From: Rhizophagus irregularis | Taxonomy: Eukaryota; Glomeromycota; Glomeromycetes; Glomerales; Glomeraceae | NCBI RefSeq assembly: GCF_026210795.1 | Contig: NC_089456.1 | Span: 2,482,501 to 2,546,500 of the forward strand | Length of the DNA: 64,000 bases | Reading direction: 5' to 3' | Shown: in pieces, positions 1 to 11,440 of the stretch | Position numbering within the stretch: position 1 is the first letter of the stretch | How the letters are laid out: every line of letters begins with the position of its first letter | Translations under genes and position numbers: made by a program | The notes under the pieces: generated by a model | Databases searched by the model: none | What the model saw: only the letters and a program-made list of their open reading frames with translations | Told to the model about the DNA's origin: nothing

Positions 1-28
1 TTTTTTTAAAAAAAAATTTTTCGTAAAA

Positions 29-1185
29 ATGGGGTTTGATGAAATATTCATCCAGATGAATGGATAAAAGATATTCAAAATATAATAATATTTGGAAAAA
101 TAATTATGGAGGATTTTTAAATACTGCTATACCATTAATAGATCCTACCATCAAACTTCCAAATGAAATTAATGATTTGAAAATTTTCGTAATGCACTTA
201 AAGAAGATGTCTCTTTCAAAGTAATTAAAATTCCCAATAAGAGAAAATTACAGCCATTAAAATATAATCCTAAAAAAGATGACAAAAATTCAAAATTTAT
301 TTAAATTATGTTATAACGCAGAAATTAATGATATAGAAGAACAAAAGAAATATCTTTATAAATCACTTCCAACTGATAATAATTATTCTTATTTTTTAAC
401 ATAATTTCATAAGAGAATGGAAAATGTTAACTCAATGGGTTAATTAATTAAAGAATTTGAAGAGATAAATATGGACGAAGCAAATCTAATTAAACATGAA
501 TCAACTGTAAAACATGTTCCTACAGGAAATATTTAACATCCGTTTTAGATTTAAATTATACGACTGGGAGCAAGAATCAATTGGTATACAGTACAGTACA
601 TCTTTTATCGTATAAATCTATTAAATAAAAGTATAATTTTTAAACATTTCTTTTTTAAACGAACAATTTAGGTTTTTGTGGGAAATTCGAATCTTGATCC
701 GAATGCTTTGTGGACCATTAGATTTTTTAATTTAAATAATGCTAATAACAACTAACAAGGCATTAGCTTTTTACACCGAAACTAGTAATTATGGTAATAA
801 TCCACCTAGGTATAATTTATCTCCATCATCAAGTAATTTAGAAGGTAATTAAATATATAATATAGTTTCGTTTTTAAGGTAATAAAGAGGTAATTACCAA
901 TGATTTGTTTTTTATAGTGAGTTGTAAACTTGTAATATACGAAATTGTCATGATGGAAGCTGGGAAATTAGTCATAGTAAATTAGAAAATCATCAAGGTT
1001 ATTTAAAACTATTAATCTTAACGTTAATAATTTTTAAAAATGGTTTATATAATGGTCAGTTAGATTTTTACGTAGTCATGATATTCAATTCACTATTGAA
1101 AATGATACTTTTCAGGAAGTCATCTATCATAATGAAACAGTGGGGGAACGATGAATGATTTATTGAACTTATTAAAAATTTCAAT
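29..1185 (+). pseudogene. Broken MIR-type (beta-trefoil) protein gene
   Basis: Translation in switching frames gives a recognisable protein broken by many stops and frameshifts. An N-terminal part contains HPDEWIKDIQ. A middle part contains EFEEINMDEANLIKHES, followed by KHVPTG and LDLNYTTGSKNQLVY. After an intron-like gap near 600-670 come GNSNLDPNALWTIRFFN, CHDGSWEISHSKLENHQGYL and FLRSHDIQFTIENDTFQEV. The segment resembling KH-x-TG-x-YL and the later LRSHD block recall MIR-domain proteins that are numerous in Rhizophagus; that family call is from memory of the family and is moderate. No continuous frame survives, so it should not make a full protein. The ATG at 29 is the apparent ancestral start, preceded by the A/T-rich leader typical of genes here. 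Confidence 0.5.
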
Positions 1186-4100
1186 AGTTAAAGTTTGTGA
1201 TTAGTGCAACCTATATACACTGTGTATATGTATATATTACTATACGACTAATACGAGCTATTATATGTTAACAATTTGATAGAAATAAAATCAGTCTAAT
1301 ATGGTAATAATTAGTTAACAAAAAATAATAAAATACATGTCGGCTGATTGCCTTAATTGTTTCCCTAAACTATTAATATTACGTAATCTGATTCTCTAAA
1401 AACTCTAAAAAAATTTCTTTTTTTATGCGTTTAAGCCCCCTTTTCACTATGTAAAATCGCGTCTAAGCCGTCTAACCCTCTTTTTATTATTATGTAAATC
1501 ACGTCTAACCCATTGTCCCTCTTCCTAACCCATTGTCCCAAGTACTATGATTCGATTGATCCGTCAAAATATTTATTGTTTATAACAGATGGGACACTTA
1601 ACCATTGCTTCTTTTGGTAAAAAGATAGTTGAAAGTGAAATAAGTTTCTAGAGTATTGATGCGAGTATATATATAATAAATGTAAAGTGGTAATAAATAT
1701 AAACACCAGAAGTATATTTAAGTGGCGTAGTTTAATTTATTGATATGACGGTCCCTCTTACTGATCGCAAAAATATCCCCAAAATTTTAGGGACTATCCT
1801 CTATCGGCCGATATGAATATGTATTAAATTATATTTATAATATTAGAATGATATAAATTATATTTACTATTTATATTAATGATTTGGTAGAATGAAATTT
1901 GGATTAATTAAGGAATTGTGAAAAAAAATAATTATCAATAAAATTGATTGATTTTTTAGAAGTATTTTCGAAAAAACTTTAATATTATGAAAATACTACA
2001 AATATTTTTATTAATTAATTATAAATTTTATAATTATTTCTTATTATTTTATACTACGTCAAACTTATTTGAGCAATTAAATGTATTAGAATTTCATTTA
2101 TTATTATTCTTTTGTTACTCATTTTACTCGATAAATTATTAATTTAACTAAACCATTTAAATTAAAAATCTTAATTCAAAAATCTGGTGATTATTTTGGT
2201 TATAATAATCTATATTATTAAATCAATTTTTTTTGATTTTCACGAATTTGAAAATCAAACTATTTTTATCCAGCGTTCAATTTAATTTAATTAATTTAAT
2301 TGAAAAATCTTAATCATCTTTCTGTCGACGTTCCTACATGTTATATTGATTTTTTTTAAATAAAAAATAATTCTGTAAATATATTTAATATAATATTTTA
2401 TTTCTTATTTAAAAAATTAAAAAAAAAATTGGGGAAAGAAAAAGGATAAAGAAAGAAATCAGTTTAAAAAAAGGGAAATTTCCGAAAAAAAAAGGAATCC
2501 AAAAAAAAAATAAGTACCGGAAAAAAAAGGGTCCAAAAAAAATTTTTTTCGGTTTGAAAAAAAAAACTAAACCAAAAGAAGAAAAGGGAGAAAAATTTTT
2601 TTTTCAGTTTAATAAATTTAACCGAAAAAAGCGGACAAAAAAAAATTAATAATCAAAAAAATAAAATCCCGATTAAGGTAAAATTTCATTGATTTGATTG
2701 GAAAGCACGCGGATCAAAATAGTTTTTGACCATAAATAGATCAGGCGGAGGCATGTCACGGGTTTTAATTATATGATATGGATTTCAAGTTACACCATTT
2801 AAATTATTTATGCAGAGACTAATCCAAACGTCTAAATTTAAACGATAATTTTAAATTCTTTTATTACCTACGACCTATGTATAAAGATTTTTCGCCTTGA
2901 TACTCAATAATTCTCGCTATATTTTGTAGATTCGGGCATTCGGCGCTGAAATTAAAGTTTTTAAACTTTTAATGAACTTTCCGGAAACTTTGTTATAATG
3001 TTGAACCAATGTTGATAAATTATATATAGACAGTTTGATTCGAATTCTTTATATTTAATAAATTATCAGTTAATATAATTTTATACCAAACGGATAATTA
3101 TTTTGTTTCAATATCTAATATTACCAATAATTTCATCGGTCGGTCACCATGATGTATTTGTACTAGTGACCGTTTGCCTGTATTGAATTTGTTGAAAAAA
3201 TGTCAAAAATTTAATTTATCGAAATAAAATGCAATTTTATCTTTTAAAAGCTTATCCGTTTAAACAGCTCATGCCCTAGATGAGTAGATATCCGTTAATT
3301 CCATTAATTCAAAAAAATTTGGTATATCGTTACGTTATTTTATGGTTTATATTCGAACTAGTTTTTTTTAATCATAGTTCCGCCCATAAAATTTATAAAA
3401 TTTTAAAATGGCTCGTATCACATTAAAACCTTCGTATTTTTTGTGCGGTACCGATTTTAGCATAAAAACGCTGTGTAGCTGCCACGTATATAGAATAACT
3501 TTTATTTATTAGCTATATGATGTTACAATGTAAAGTTAAAGGTGCGGAAAAAATGAAAATTTTTTTGAGCGTCTGTACTAATTTGTATTACCGCACTGTA
3601 CTAATTTACTATATACTCTTTTTAATTGTAAGATAAAAATTCCTACAAAATTTTTTTGGGGCCGTTCTTTAATTGGTAAAATTTTTATAATTATATAAGG
3701 AATTACTAAGAAAATTTTCTTCATATTAGAATACGCAATACTTTGTATAATTTATCATATGTCCTTTTAGTTTCCACCTTTTTTTTATATGAATTAATCC
3801 ATAGGTATACTAAATAAAGTACTTTATTTTAAAAAAAATCTTGCATTTTTATTGTTAAAAATGTTTTTTTATGTACGCAGCAAATACAATTTGAAAGAAA
3901 TTAAAAATAAAAAAAGGATGAATTTTCATTGGTTAGATTACAAGATCGCGTTTATTTGTTTTGCCGCCAAGGGTACAGTCTGCACCACATCATCGGCCCG
4001 CATACCCATTCCATTCATCTAATGCACAATTTAAATTTTTTACGTTAATACTTTTTATTTTTTAGATGATTTGTCCTTCAGTATAAATATTTGTCTAGAT

Positions 4101-4779
4101 TTTGTTCCTTTCTTGAAGTAGGAACATTTTCTTCAAGTTTTTCAACATCACCAGGAAAGAAAATGAAATCACATCTAATTTTTGATGTATCACTATTAGG
4201 AGTACGATAAGTAGGACGAAATTGCTATTCAACTGTATTATTACGTTTAAATATTATTATCCCTATTTTTATTAAAGATTCCCAATAGAGAATGATCCAA
4301 CACTTCAGAATGTTATGCTTTCTCTTATTTTTTTCAACATCCTTCTTAAGATTAAACATACTTAAACTGTGACGTTTGTTACGTTTAGAAGACTTCTTTA
4401 TTATCCTCAAAACTGATTTTTTTCGTCTCATCAACAAAAGAAAAAGTCGAAGAGGAATAATTATCCTTTGATGTTTCAGAAGAATTATCAAGTATTAACT
4501 TCTTCTTAATTATTATTATTAACGTTAGTTTTGTTTTTTAGAAAAAATAATAGAAAAAGAAAGAAAGAGAGAATTGACTCTTGTATATAATTGTTTTGTT
4601 TCGTTGTTTTTTTTTTTGGTTCAAAGAACAGAGAAAGTTAAAGACATAGAAGGTATGATGATAAAAGATTGGAAAGTAGATAAGAAAATTTTACGAAATT
4701 AGTGAGGAGAAATATGAAGAGTTGGAGGGTTTTTATATTAATAATGAAGGATGAAATAAATATGATTGAAGTGTTTGCT
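1186..4779. other. Intergenic, AT-rich, no gene supported
   Basis: No reading frame of convincing length or composition is present. Around 1430-1530 a loosely repeated segment occurs, in which TATGTAAAATCGCGTCTAA-like blocks alternate with CCCTCTT and CCCATTGTCCC. A purine tract at 2405-2650 is listed separately. Short open frames near 4225-4491 on the minus strand have low-complexity Lys/Ile-rich composition and are treated as chance. Confidence 0.6.
2405..2650. repeat. Polypurine low-complexity tract
   Basis: About 240 bases are dominated by A runs with interspersed GGG/GGAAA blocks on the plus strand, broken by a few T runs. It is a simple-sequence tract without an exact unit. No coding potential is visible. 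Confidence 0.7.
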
Positions 4780-5025
4780 TGATGAATGGTTGAAAATGTC
4801 GGGCGAAAAGATTTAATTTTTATGCAGATGCTTCGTTAAAAAATAGTAATAGAAGAATAGGGTGGGTGAGAATAGATAAAGAAGGAAAATAATAAAATAT
4901 TTAATATTAAAATTGTAAATAATATGGACGTATACGAATTAGAATCTTTAGCAAATGTATTAGTGTTACCAGTGTATCCGAGCGATAGTAGAGTAGAAAT
5001 TCATATTGTAAAATTCAGGCGAATT
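4780..5025 (+). pseudogene. Relic of a retrotransposon RNase H domain
   Basis: One frame reads FYADASLKNSN-RRIGWVRIDKEGK. After a frame change and stops it continues as NIKIVNNMDVYELESLANVL and VLPVYPSDSRVEIHI. The order (acidic residue in a YADAS motif, G-W-V strand, E-x-E/L-x-A helix, hydrophobic strand) fits the start of an RNase H fold as found in LINE-type retrotransposons of these fungi. The second catalytic Glu position would fall in YELESLANVL. Only about 75 residues remain and they are interrupted, so this is a dead fragment. A ribonuclease H-like origin is an inference from motif order, not from a database match. Confidence 0.45.
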
Positions 5026-6543
5026 CCAATATCATGAGAAATGAAGTAGTGCGAAACTAAAACGGCACAATATTAAGTTTATTATACCATATTTTCAAAA
5101 ATTATATAGTGCCATAATGTTTAATAAGTAGGATTCTAGGAAACGGGAACTGTTGTAAGTCCCGGAGACGATCACGTGGAGGACAGAGAAATTCACGTGA
5201 TCGAATTTTTTTCATAGTGCGTAGACATATATTGTCCTTCGCTTCGCTCCGGACAATAATAAAAAAAAAATATAAGTGGAATAGAACATCAGAATAAATG
5301 TTTATTGTTACGTACTGTTAAATTTTTTACCGTTATTCAAAAACTTGTTGGAAATATCGTCATTATCAGTGCCGGGTTAAATGAGTTAAATAAAAAATGT
5401 GTTGATATCAATATCACAAAGCCACATTGCAAAATTTCCAAATTTTAATTACGATCAAAAAATTCTGGTAAAATTGGGAGACATGAACCGTTTGGCTTCT
5501 ATAAACAGATTTGTCATTATTACATATATCTAAGTTCTACCATGAAAGTAGCCAACTGTACTAACCAACCAACGAATAATATGGTCTTGATTCCATAAAC
5601 ACACTTTGGATTGTGCGAGCAATTTCTTCTAAAGCATCTATGTTGAAATCTTCATTATCAAAACCCTTATATTTTTATGATGCAGAAGAGAACAGACGAT
5701 AGATTGGCTTATTTAAAATGAATTGTTATTTTTTATTCTCTTTCGTTATTATTTGTTTATTTTTGTTGTTGTGCAATATATATTTGCTATATTTAAGATT
5801 TCAAGAACTTTTTTTCTATTAATTAATGCCTACCAAATAAAATAAATTAAATAACTAACATTATGAATTTATGATGTAAAATATGAGTGAATGCTTCATT
5901 TACTTCAAAAGATTCCACTCATTTGAATTTCATTGAATAGATTAACCAATGTTAGAAACCGATATAGAATAAATTTGTTAATAACCACCTAACGTTGCGT
6001 AAACTTTGCTATATTTTCTCATATATTATAATTTTGATTGGTAAAAAGATCAAGTTTTATTATATTTCGTTATACATACTAACATACGGTCATAAAACGG
6101 AAACTATATTATTGCGCAGTCAAACTAAAGATTGTGATTAATTTTTTTTTTTTTATCAATCAATATATGGAATATTGATTATTTTACTACGTTATTGCTC
6201 ACCTTCTAGATAATTTGTATTAAAATTTCAACTCCATTCGGTTAAAACAATTGATTTTTAAATTTATTTAAATTACTTAAGTTTTTGTATATAATTTACT
6301 TCACATATCTATAAGCCGGTAATACGATTATTTATTTTTTTTTTCATAAATTAGTTTTGACTAAACAAAATCTTCGGCGCAATAAAAATTAGTGTTACGT
6401 TGTATGTTACACGTTCTAATACATAAATCGAAAAAAAGAAATTTTTTTCCCGGGTAATTAATTAGTTTAACAAGTTTTTTTTTTTAAAAAAAAATTTTAA
6501 AATAAAAAAAAATAACAATAAATTTCAAACTTATTATCAAATT
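5026..6543. other. Intergenic, no gene supported
   Basis: AT-rich sequence without convincing coding frames. Near 5170-5250 there are two inverted CACGTG-containing blocks (GATCACGTG and CACGTGATC) and a short GC-richer hairpin around 5230-5252 (GTCCTTCGCTTCGCTCCGGAC). No element boundaries were resolved. Confidence 0.5.
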
Positions 6544-7905
6544 ATGGGATCTTATGGAATTTGTAAAGAATGTGAACAAGAAAATACTGGATATCAATGG
6601 TGTATAACATGTAATTCAAACCATTTTCAAAAATTGGACTGGTGATGATGATATTAACAAATTAATTCAAGAAACTAAATTATCAGCAATTAATCATTAT
6701 AGAGTATTAAAATGGATACCATACAATAAATTTTATGATATTGAATATACTGCAAAAGGTGGTTTTGGAAAATATATAAAGCAAAATGGATTGACGGATA
6801 TATTCATCATTGGGATGAAAATCAAATGGAAAAGATTTAATTCCAATGAGATTGTAGCATTAAAAAGTTTAAATAATTCAGAAAATGTTACATTTTAATT
6901 TATAAATGAGATACAAATTAATTTTTTTTTTTATTTAATAAATTTTTAAATGTTATTTTATTTATGGATTTTTGAAAAAATTTATATATATTTAGATTAC
7001 AATGCATTGAAAAGCTATTAAGTTTCTTATATTTCTTTTATTGTTAGAGTTTATGGAATTACACGAGATCCGGAAAAAAAAAATTATATGATGGTTTTGC
7101 AATATGCGGAGGTTGGAAGTTCACGAAATTATTTAAATAAATATTATAGTAAGTTAGATTGGACAACTAAACTTTTTTATTTATGGCATATTGCATATGG
7201 ACTTGAAACAATCCATGAAAGGGAACTAATTCATCGAGATTTACATATTGGTAACATACTTGAATTTATCGGATGCACTTCTATAACTGATATGGGATTA
7301 TGTAAACCCGCAGATTATAATTCATCCGAAAACTCAAAAAATAGAATTTATGATGTTTTACCTTATGTCGCTCCTGAAATTTAAGAGGACAAAATCATAC
7401 TAAAGCTACTGATATTTATAGTTTTGGGTATGATGAAAATTTAGCTGTAAAAATTTGTCAAGGACTTAGACCAAGATTCAATAGTATTAAAGTGCCCCAA
7501 TTAATTGTGCATTTAATTAAAGATGCTTGGATGCAAATCCATTAAATCGACCAAAAGCAAGAGAAATTAGTGATATTTTAATTAAATAGAATGAATATGA
7601 TAATAATCAATCATAAATGGGAAAACAAATTAAAGCAGAAGAGATCAATAATAATTTGCCAACTAGTAATATGTCTTCGGTTAGTTTATCATATTAAATA
7701 CATTCAGAAGCTGTTTATACAAGTAGATTACTTAATTTTAATAATCAAAAAATTCTGATGATTATTATGAACAAAATGATAATATAATTAGTGAGAAATT
7801 TTCAGGTAATATTTTTTTTAATATTTAAATATTTAATAATTATAAATATACTAATGAATTTTATTCAATTAAATAGAAAATTTACAAATTGATCTTTCTC
7901 AATTG
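6544..7905 (+). pseudogene. Decayed TKL-type protein kinase gene
   Basis: The remnant starts MGSYGICKECEQENTGYQW-C with the CxxC...CxxC segment typical of the kinase family in this window. It soon frameshifts, and the glycine loop (GGFGK) is followed by a second frameshift. An intron-like gap ends near 7047. Exon 7088-7384 then gives VLQYAE, the catalytic loop HRDLHIGNIL, and DMG in place of DFG. A stop follows at APEI. The continuation in another frame (TKATDIYSFG, then ENLAVKICQGLRP) lacks about 20 codons of lobe C. The tail SEAVYTSRLLNFNN...NLQIDLSQL is still readable and is cut by the hAT transposon at 7906. Frameshifts, stops and a deletion make it clearly non-functional as a kinase. Confidence 0.85.
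7898..7905. repeat. Left 8-bp target-site duplication of the hAT element
   Basis: CTCAATTG here is repeated exactly at 10742-10749, directly outside both termini of the transposon. An 8-bp duplication is the hallmark of hAT insertion. Confidence 0.95.
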
Positions 7906-8056
7906 TAGAGTTTTCCTCAAACGGATAATATCCTAGGATTATATCCGAATATTTTAGGATAACAGGTGTATCCGGATAAATGTTAAACGGTTATCCGGAT
8001 GTAGTTCACGAAATGGATAATCCTATAGGATAATCCGGATTATCCTAAGATTGCTG
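7906..8056. repeat. Left subterminal repeats of the hAT element
   Basis: About eight copies or half-copies of GGATAATCC, ATCCGGAT and ATCCTAGGAT lie within 150 bases of the left end. The best-preserved is the palindrome GGATAATCCGGATTATCC around 8031-8048. They match the set at the right end and are plausible transposase binding sites. Confidence 0.8.
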
Positions 8057-8187
8057 CAGATACTATATAATAATTAACGTGTGAAAATATCATAAATGAT
8101 TAACAAGACTTCCAGTCTTCCACTTTAATCTTGTTTATAGAAAGAACAAAGAAAGAGAAAAGTTGAAATTCATTATAAAATCCAAAT

Positions 8188-10364
8188 ATGTCAATTGAAA
8201 GAACTTCAAAAAAACATTCACGGTCTGAAGATGATACCCATATTGAATTTATTGATATTATTGATATAGAAAAACTCACACCCGATGATGCCAATAATGG
8301 AACTTTAAATGAACATATGAAAAATGCATTTGACGAACTTCTTAATAATAAAGAAGAATCTGATTCATTGAAAAGCAAAGGAAGTTCAAAACTCCGCAGC
8401 TGGATATATAATTGGGGTGAACGGATAAATCATCCAACAGACTCAAAAAAATTTATATTTGTGTGTAATCAAAAATTAGATGACGGTGAAAATTGTACTA
8501 TGAGAATTGAAACATTGGGTTCAACTGGTAATATTATCAGTCATCTTGGACGAAAACATAAAATTTATGAACATTCTATAGCTACAACACCATCTCAGAA
8601 ACAAACAAAAATTAGTAATTATACTGTTTCATCTATTTCATCTAATTCATCACAAATAACACAAGATCAACAAAAATATTTGGAAACTCTTCTTTTTGAA
8701 TGGCTTATTTTTGATTTTCAACCACTTTATCTTTTAAATCTCCTTCTTTTCGTCGATTTATTAATGCATTAAATAAAATTTTGAACTTCCAACAGATAAA
8801 GAATTTTGAAAAAAATTTTTTGAAGCATATGAATTCACACAAAAGCAGCTTAAGCAATATATTTATGAAAATGCAAGATCAGTTTCACTTACTTGTGATC
8901 TTTGGACTTCTCGCAATAAGCAAGGATTTCTTGGAGTTACATGCCATCTCATTACATCTAATTTTGAAATGAAGGAAATAACTTTAGCAATTCGATATAT
9001 TCCATACCCACATACAGGGGATAATATTCAAAAATTATTAGAGGAAGTAATTTCCGAGTGGGATTTGCAAAATAAAGTTTTTTTTGTACCACCGATAATG
9101 CATCCAACATGAAGAAATGCTTTAATCAAATCTCTCAGATCCAGAGATTGTCATGCACCGCACATACCATTCAATTGGTTGTTGGAAAAGGACTTCTTGC
9201 TGCTGAAATTCTAATTGCACGTGCAAAAAGGTTGATTAACTTTTTTACTTCACCAAAACAAAATGAGCGCCTTATTAATGCACAAAAAAAAAATTCTGAT
9301 GATATAGAAGAAGAAAGTAATTTGCATACAGTTTTTTACAGAGCAATTACAGATGTTGAAACACGTTGGTCAAGTACATATATAGCATGGGAAAGGTTAA
9401 CAATCTTAAAACCTTATATTGATATTGTTATTTCATCATTAAATGCAAGTAAAGATCCAAACTCAAAAGAAGATGCAAAAAGATTAATGAAAATTAATCA
9501 CACTAATGATGAATGGGAAATTATTGGAGATTAGCTTGAAGTTCTAGGACCTTTTGCTGAATTAACAGAAAAGTTAGAAGGTACAAAATATGCAACAATG
9601 AGTTATATGTATCCAGGTATTGCTAAACTTAAAAAACGTTTTCGCCCAACAACAGAATTTAACAATAATTTGGATTTAGAAACAAATAATCATGCATTTG
9701 AAGAACATCAATTTGAAGAAGCTGATGAAGATGATGAACCTGGAGCTAGGCGAAAAATTAAAATCAATACTCCTGTTAATACCCACAGGTCTTTTAGATA
9801 ATATTAAAGCAAATCTTTATAAGGCACTTGAAAAATATTATGAAGTAATTGAAAAGGAAGCATTAATTTCGTCATTACTAGATCCACGCCAAAAAAAACT
9901 GAAATTTGCAGATAATGATCAAAAGGAAATAGCAAGAACTAGTCTTAATGAAGTTTATGAATTAGCAAAGAATGATGCTAATATTCAACAGGAATCATGT
10001 GGGCCAAAACCAAAAAAAAGGAAAATATCAAAGGCGCGTATTTATAAAAAGAGTTTATTTTCGGATGATGATGAACTTCATGATGCCCAAATTGATGACA
10101 ATGAAGTTGAAAGATATTTAGTAATGGCGCAAATTCAAAATGATCAAGACCCTTTGAAGTGGTGGGACGTAAATAAAGGACAATTTCCAATTTTGGCTCA
10201 ATTAGCACGCAAATATTTGTGTATTCAAGCATAGAGTTTTTAGTGATGCTGGATTGATAATGTCTGCTAAAAGAACGAGAATGAAGGAGGATTTGTTTGA
10301 AGCTTTAATTTTTCTAAAAAGAAATTGCGATTTAGTAGGTGGAATTTTCAATAATAATAGTTAA
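8188..10364 (+). pseudogene. hAT transposase with BED zinc finger, multiply frameshifted
   Basis: This encoded the transposase of the surrounding element. The first frame (8188-8772) holds a BED-type finger near residues 70-130: FVCNQKLDDGENC followed by HLGRKH. Frame shifts follow. SLTCDLWTSRNKQGFLG carries the first catalytic Asp, and a one-base deletion precedes TTDNASNM with the second. RLSCTAHTIQLVVGKGLL and the insertion domain follow (9109-9534, ending in an in-frame TAG). The C-terminal dimerisation region reads ERYLVMAQIQNDQDPLKWW...QLARKYLCIQA. There the frame closes, and the rest (RVFSDAGLIMSAKRTRM...LIFLKRNCDLV) continues in another frame to 10364, with about six codons missing at the junction. 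At least four lesions make it non-functional. The start at 8188 is the first ATG of the long frame. Confidence 0.9.
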
Positions 10365-10599
10365 TATACAATAAGTCAATAACATTTGTAATGTCTTAAT
10401 GAGCGCATGTACGCACAGTATAATTGTTATAATAAATATAAGTTTTGCGGGTTATCATAATAAAAAAATGAATTCATTTTATTAATGGCTTTAATGCAAA
10501 TGTGTTTATAATGTAAATGTCTTTTATTAGTATGAATAAATAATAAATATTGCATAACAGATAACTGTAAATTGTATTTTATAATATGGGTAAGATCAT

Positions 10600-10741
10600 A
10601 TATATTATCCTAGGATAATCCGGATTATACTAGGATAATTTATCCGGATTAACTCTATCCTATTTTATAGGATATCCAGATCTTAAAATTTCTAAACGGG
10701 TTATCCGGATTATCCATAAGATAACCCGTTGGGAAACTCTA
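10600..10741. repeat. Right subterminal repeats of the hAT element
   Basis: Repeated TATCCTAGGATAATCC, ATCCGGATTA and GGTTATCCGGATTATCC units fill the last 140 bases. They mirror the left subterminal zone and end in the inverted repeat GGGAAACTCTA. Confidence 0.8.
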
Positions 10742-10749
10742 CTCAATTG
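10742..10749. repeat. Right 8-bp target-site duplication of the hAT element
   Basis: CTCAATTG is identical to 7898-7905. Confidence 0.95.
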
Positions 10750-10758
10750 AAAAATTAA
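10750..10758 (+). pseudogene. Last codons and stop of the split kinase gene
   Basis: Joined to the codons before the transposon (DLSQL), these nine bases read K-N-stop (TAA). This shows the transposon entered just before the natural 3' end of the kinase coding region. That insertion alone may not have killed the gene; the upstream frameshifts did. Confidence 0.7.
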
Positions 10759-10840
10759 TGAAATCAATAAAGTTGGTAAAATCAGAAGTTCTTTTAAAAT
10801 TAATTCTTGTGCATGTAGAAAAAAAAATCTAATTATACAA

Positions 10841-10949
10841 CCCTATAAAAAATTTTTTAGAAAATTGATCACACATCGGAGTTTTTTTGGAATGAAAACT
10901 AGAAAAATAATCATTTAACAGAATTTTACCCAAAAAATCTTTTATAGGG
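10841..10949. mobile_element. Short palindromic MITE, CCCTATAAA type
   Basis: The 109-bp element begins CCCTATAAAAAATTTTTTAG and ends in the inverted complement of CCCTATAAAAGATTTTTTGG. The body carries a TGATCA-containing inner arm. It is recognisably the same family as 37993-38097 and the partial copy near 60442. The flanking trinucleotides (CAA left, CGA right) are close but not identical, so the target duplication is uncertain. Confidence 0.7.
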
Positions 10950-11261
10950 CGAAGGTTGAGATATGTCTTTTTTATACATGGCTTGAGACCAGAAAATCCG
11001 AAAAATCTACTATGTTAATGGATTATTTGGTGAGGATACTCTCTGACATCGTATGATTTATCAATGTTTCCATAGTTGCCTTTTTCATAGTTGCAAATAC
11101 TGTAAACCTCGTAGGCTTTTTCTTTAAATGAAATTCTTTGACTATTTAATCTTAATAGATCAATAATAAACTGTTCTAGAGTCTAGACAATCTTATTAAT
11201 AAATTATAATTATGAAGCTACACTATTTATTAACATATTTTTAAGTTCTACAAGAACCTCG

Positions 11262-11440
11262 AAATACTGTATATATAAAAAGGTCAGAAGCAGCCAAAAA
11301 AATTTTACTATTGGTTGTACGCATTTTTTCAGGGCCGGAATTATGATGATAATTTTGGTCAGTATCCAGGCATTATCTATAAAAGGCAATACTTTCGTGA
11401 ATTTTTTTTTTGGCTGGTTGTACGCAAACTCTTTGGTTTA
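11262..11440 (-). repeat. Diverged partial copy of the 32692-32901 MITE
   Basis: Reading this stretch forward matches the reverse complement of the MITE at 32692-32901. Shared blocks are AAAATTTTACTATT, TTTTTTCAGGGCCGGAATT, ATTATCTATA and TTGTACGCAAAC in the same order. The left end keeps CCTCGAAATA. The other terminus is lost after TGTACGCAAAC, so this is a truncated copy. Confidence 0.75.

Larger units (their letters stand above)
7906..10741 (+). mobile_element. hAT-superfamily DNA transposon (2836 bp)
   Basis: The left end TAGAGTTTTCC and the right end GGGAAACTCTA are imperfect terminal inverted repeats, and CTCAATTG flanks both sides as a perfect 8-bp duplication. Inside is a BED-finger hAT transposase on the plus strand (see separate entry). 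Both subterminal zones are packed with copies of GGATAATCC/ATCCGGAT, as expected for BED-finger binding sites. The element lies in the last exon of a dead kinase gene: removing it and one duplication copy rejoins the kinase tail, followed two codons later by TAA. The transposase is broken, so this copy is non-autonomous, but the intact ends could still be mobilised in trans. Confidence 0.95.

Noticed and set aside
4225..4491. 88-codon minus-strand frame
   Set aside because: Low-complexity Lys/Ile/Arg-rich translation with no recognisable domain and no support from context.
8100..8378. 92-codon minus-strand frame
   Set aside because: It is antisense to the hAT transposase BED region, which has clear family motifs on the plus strand.
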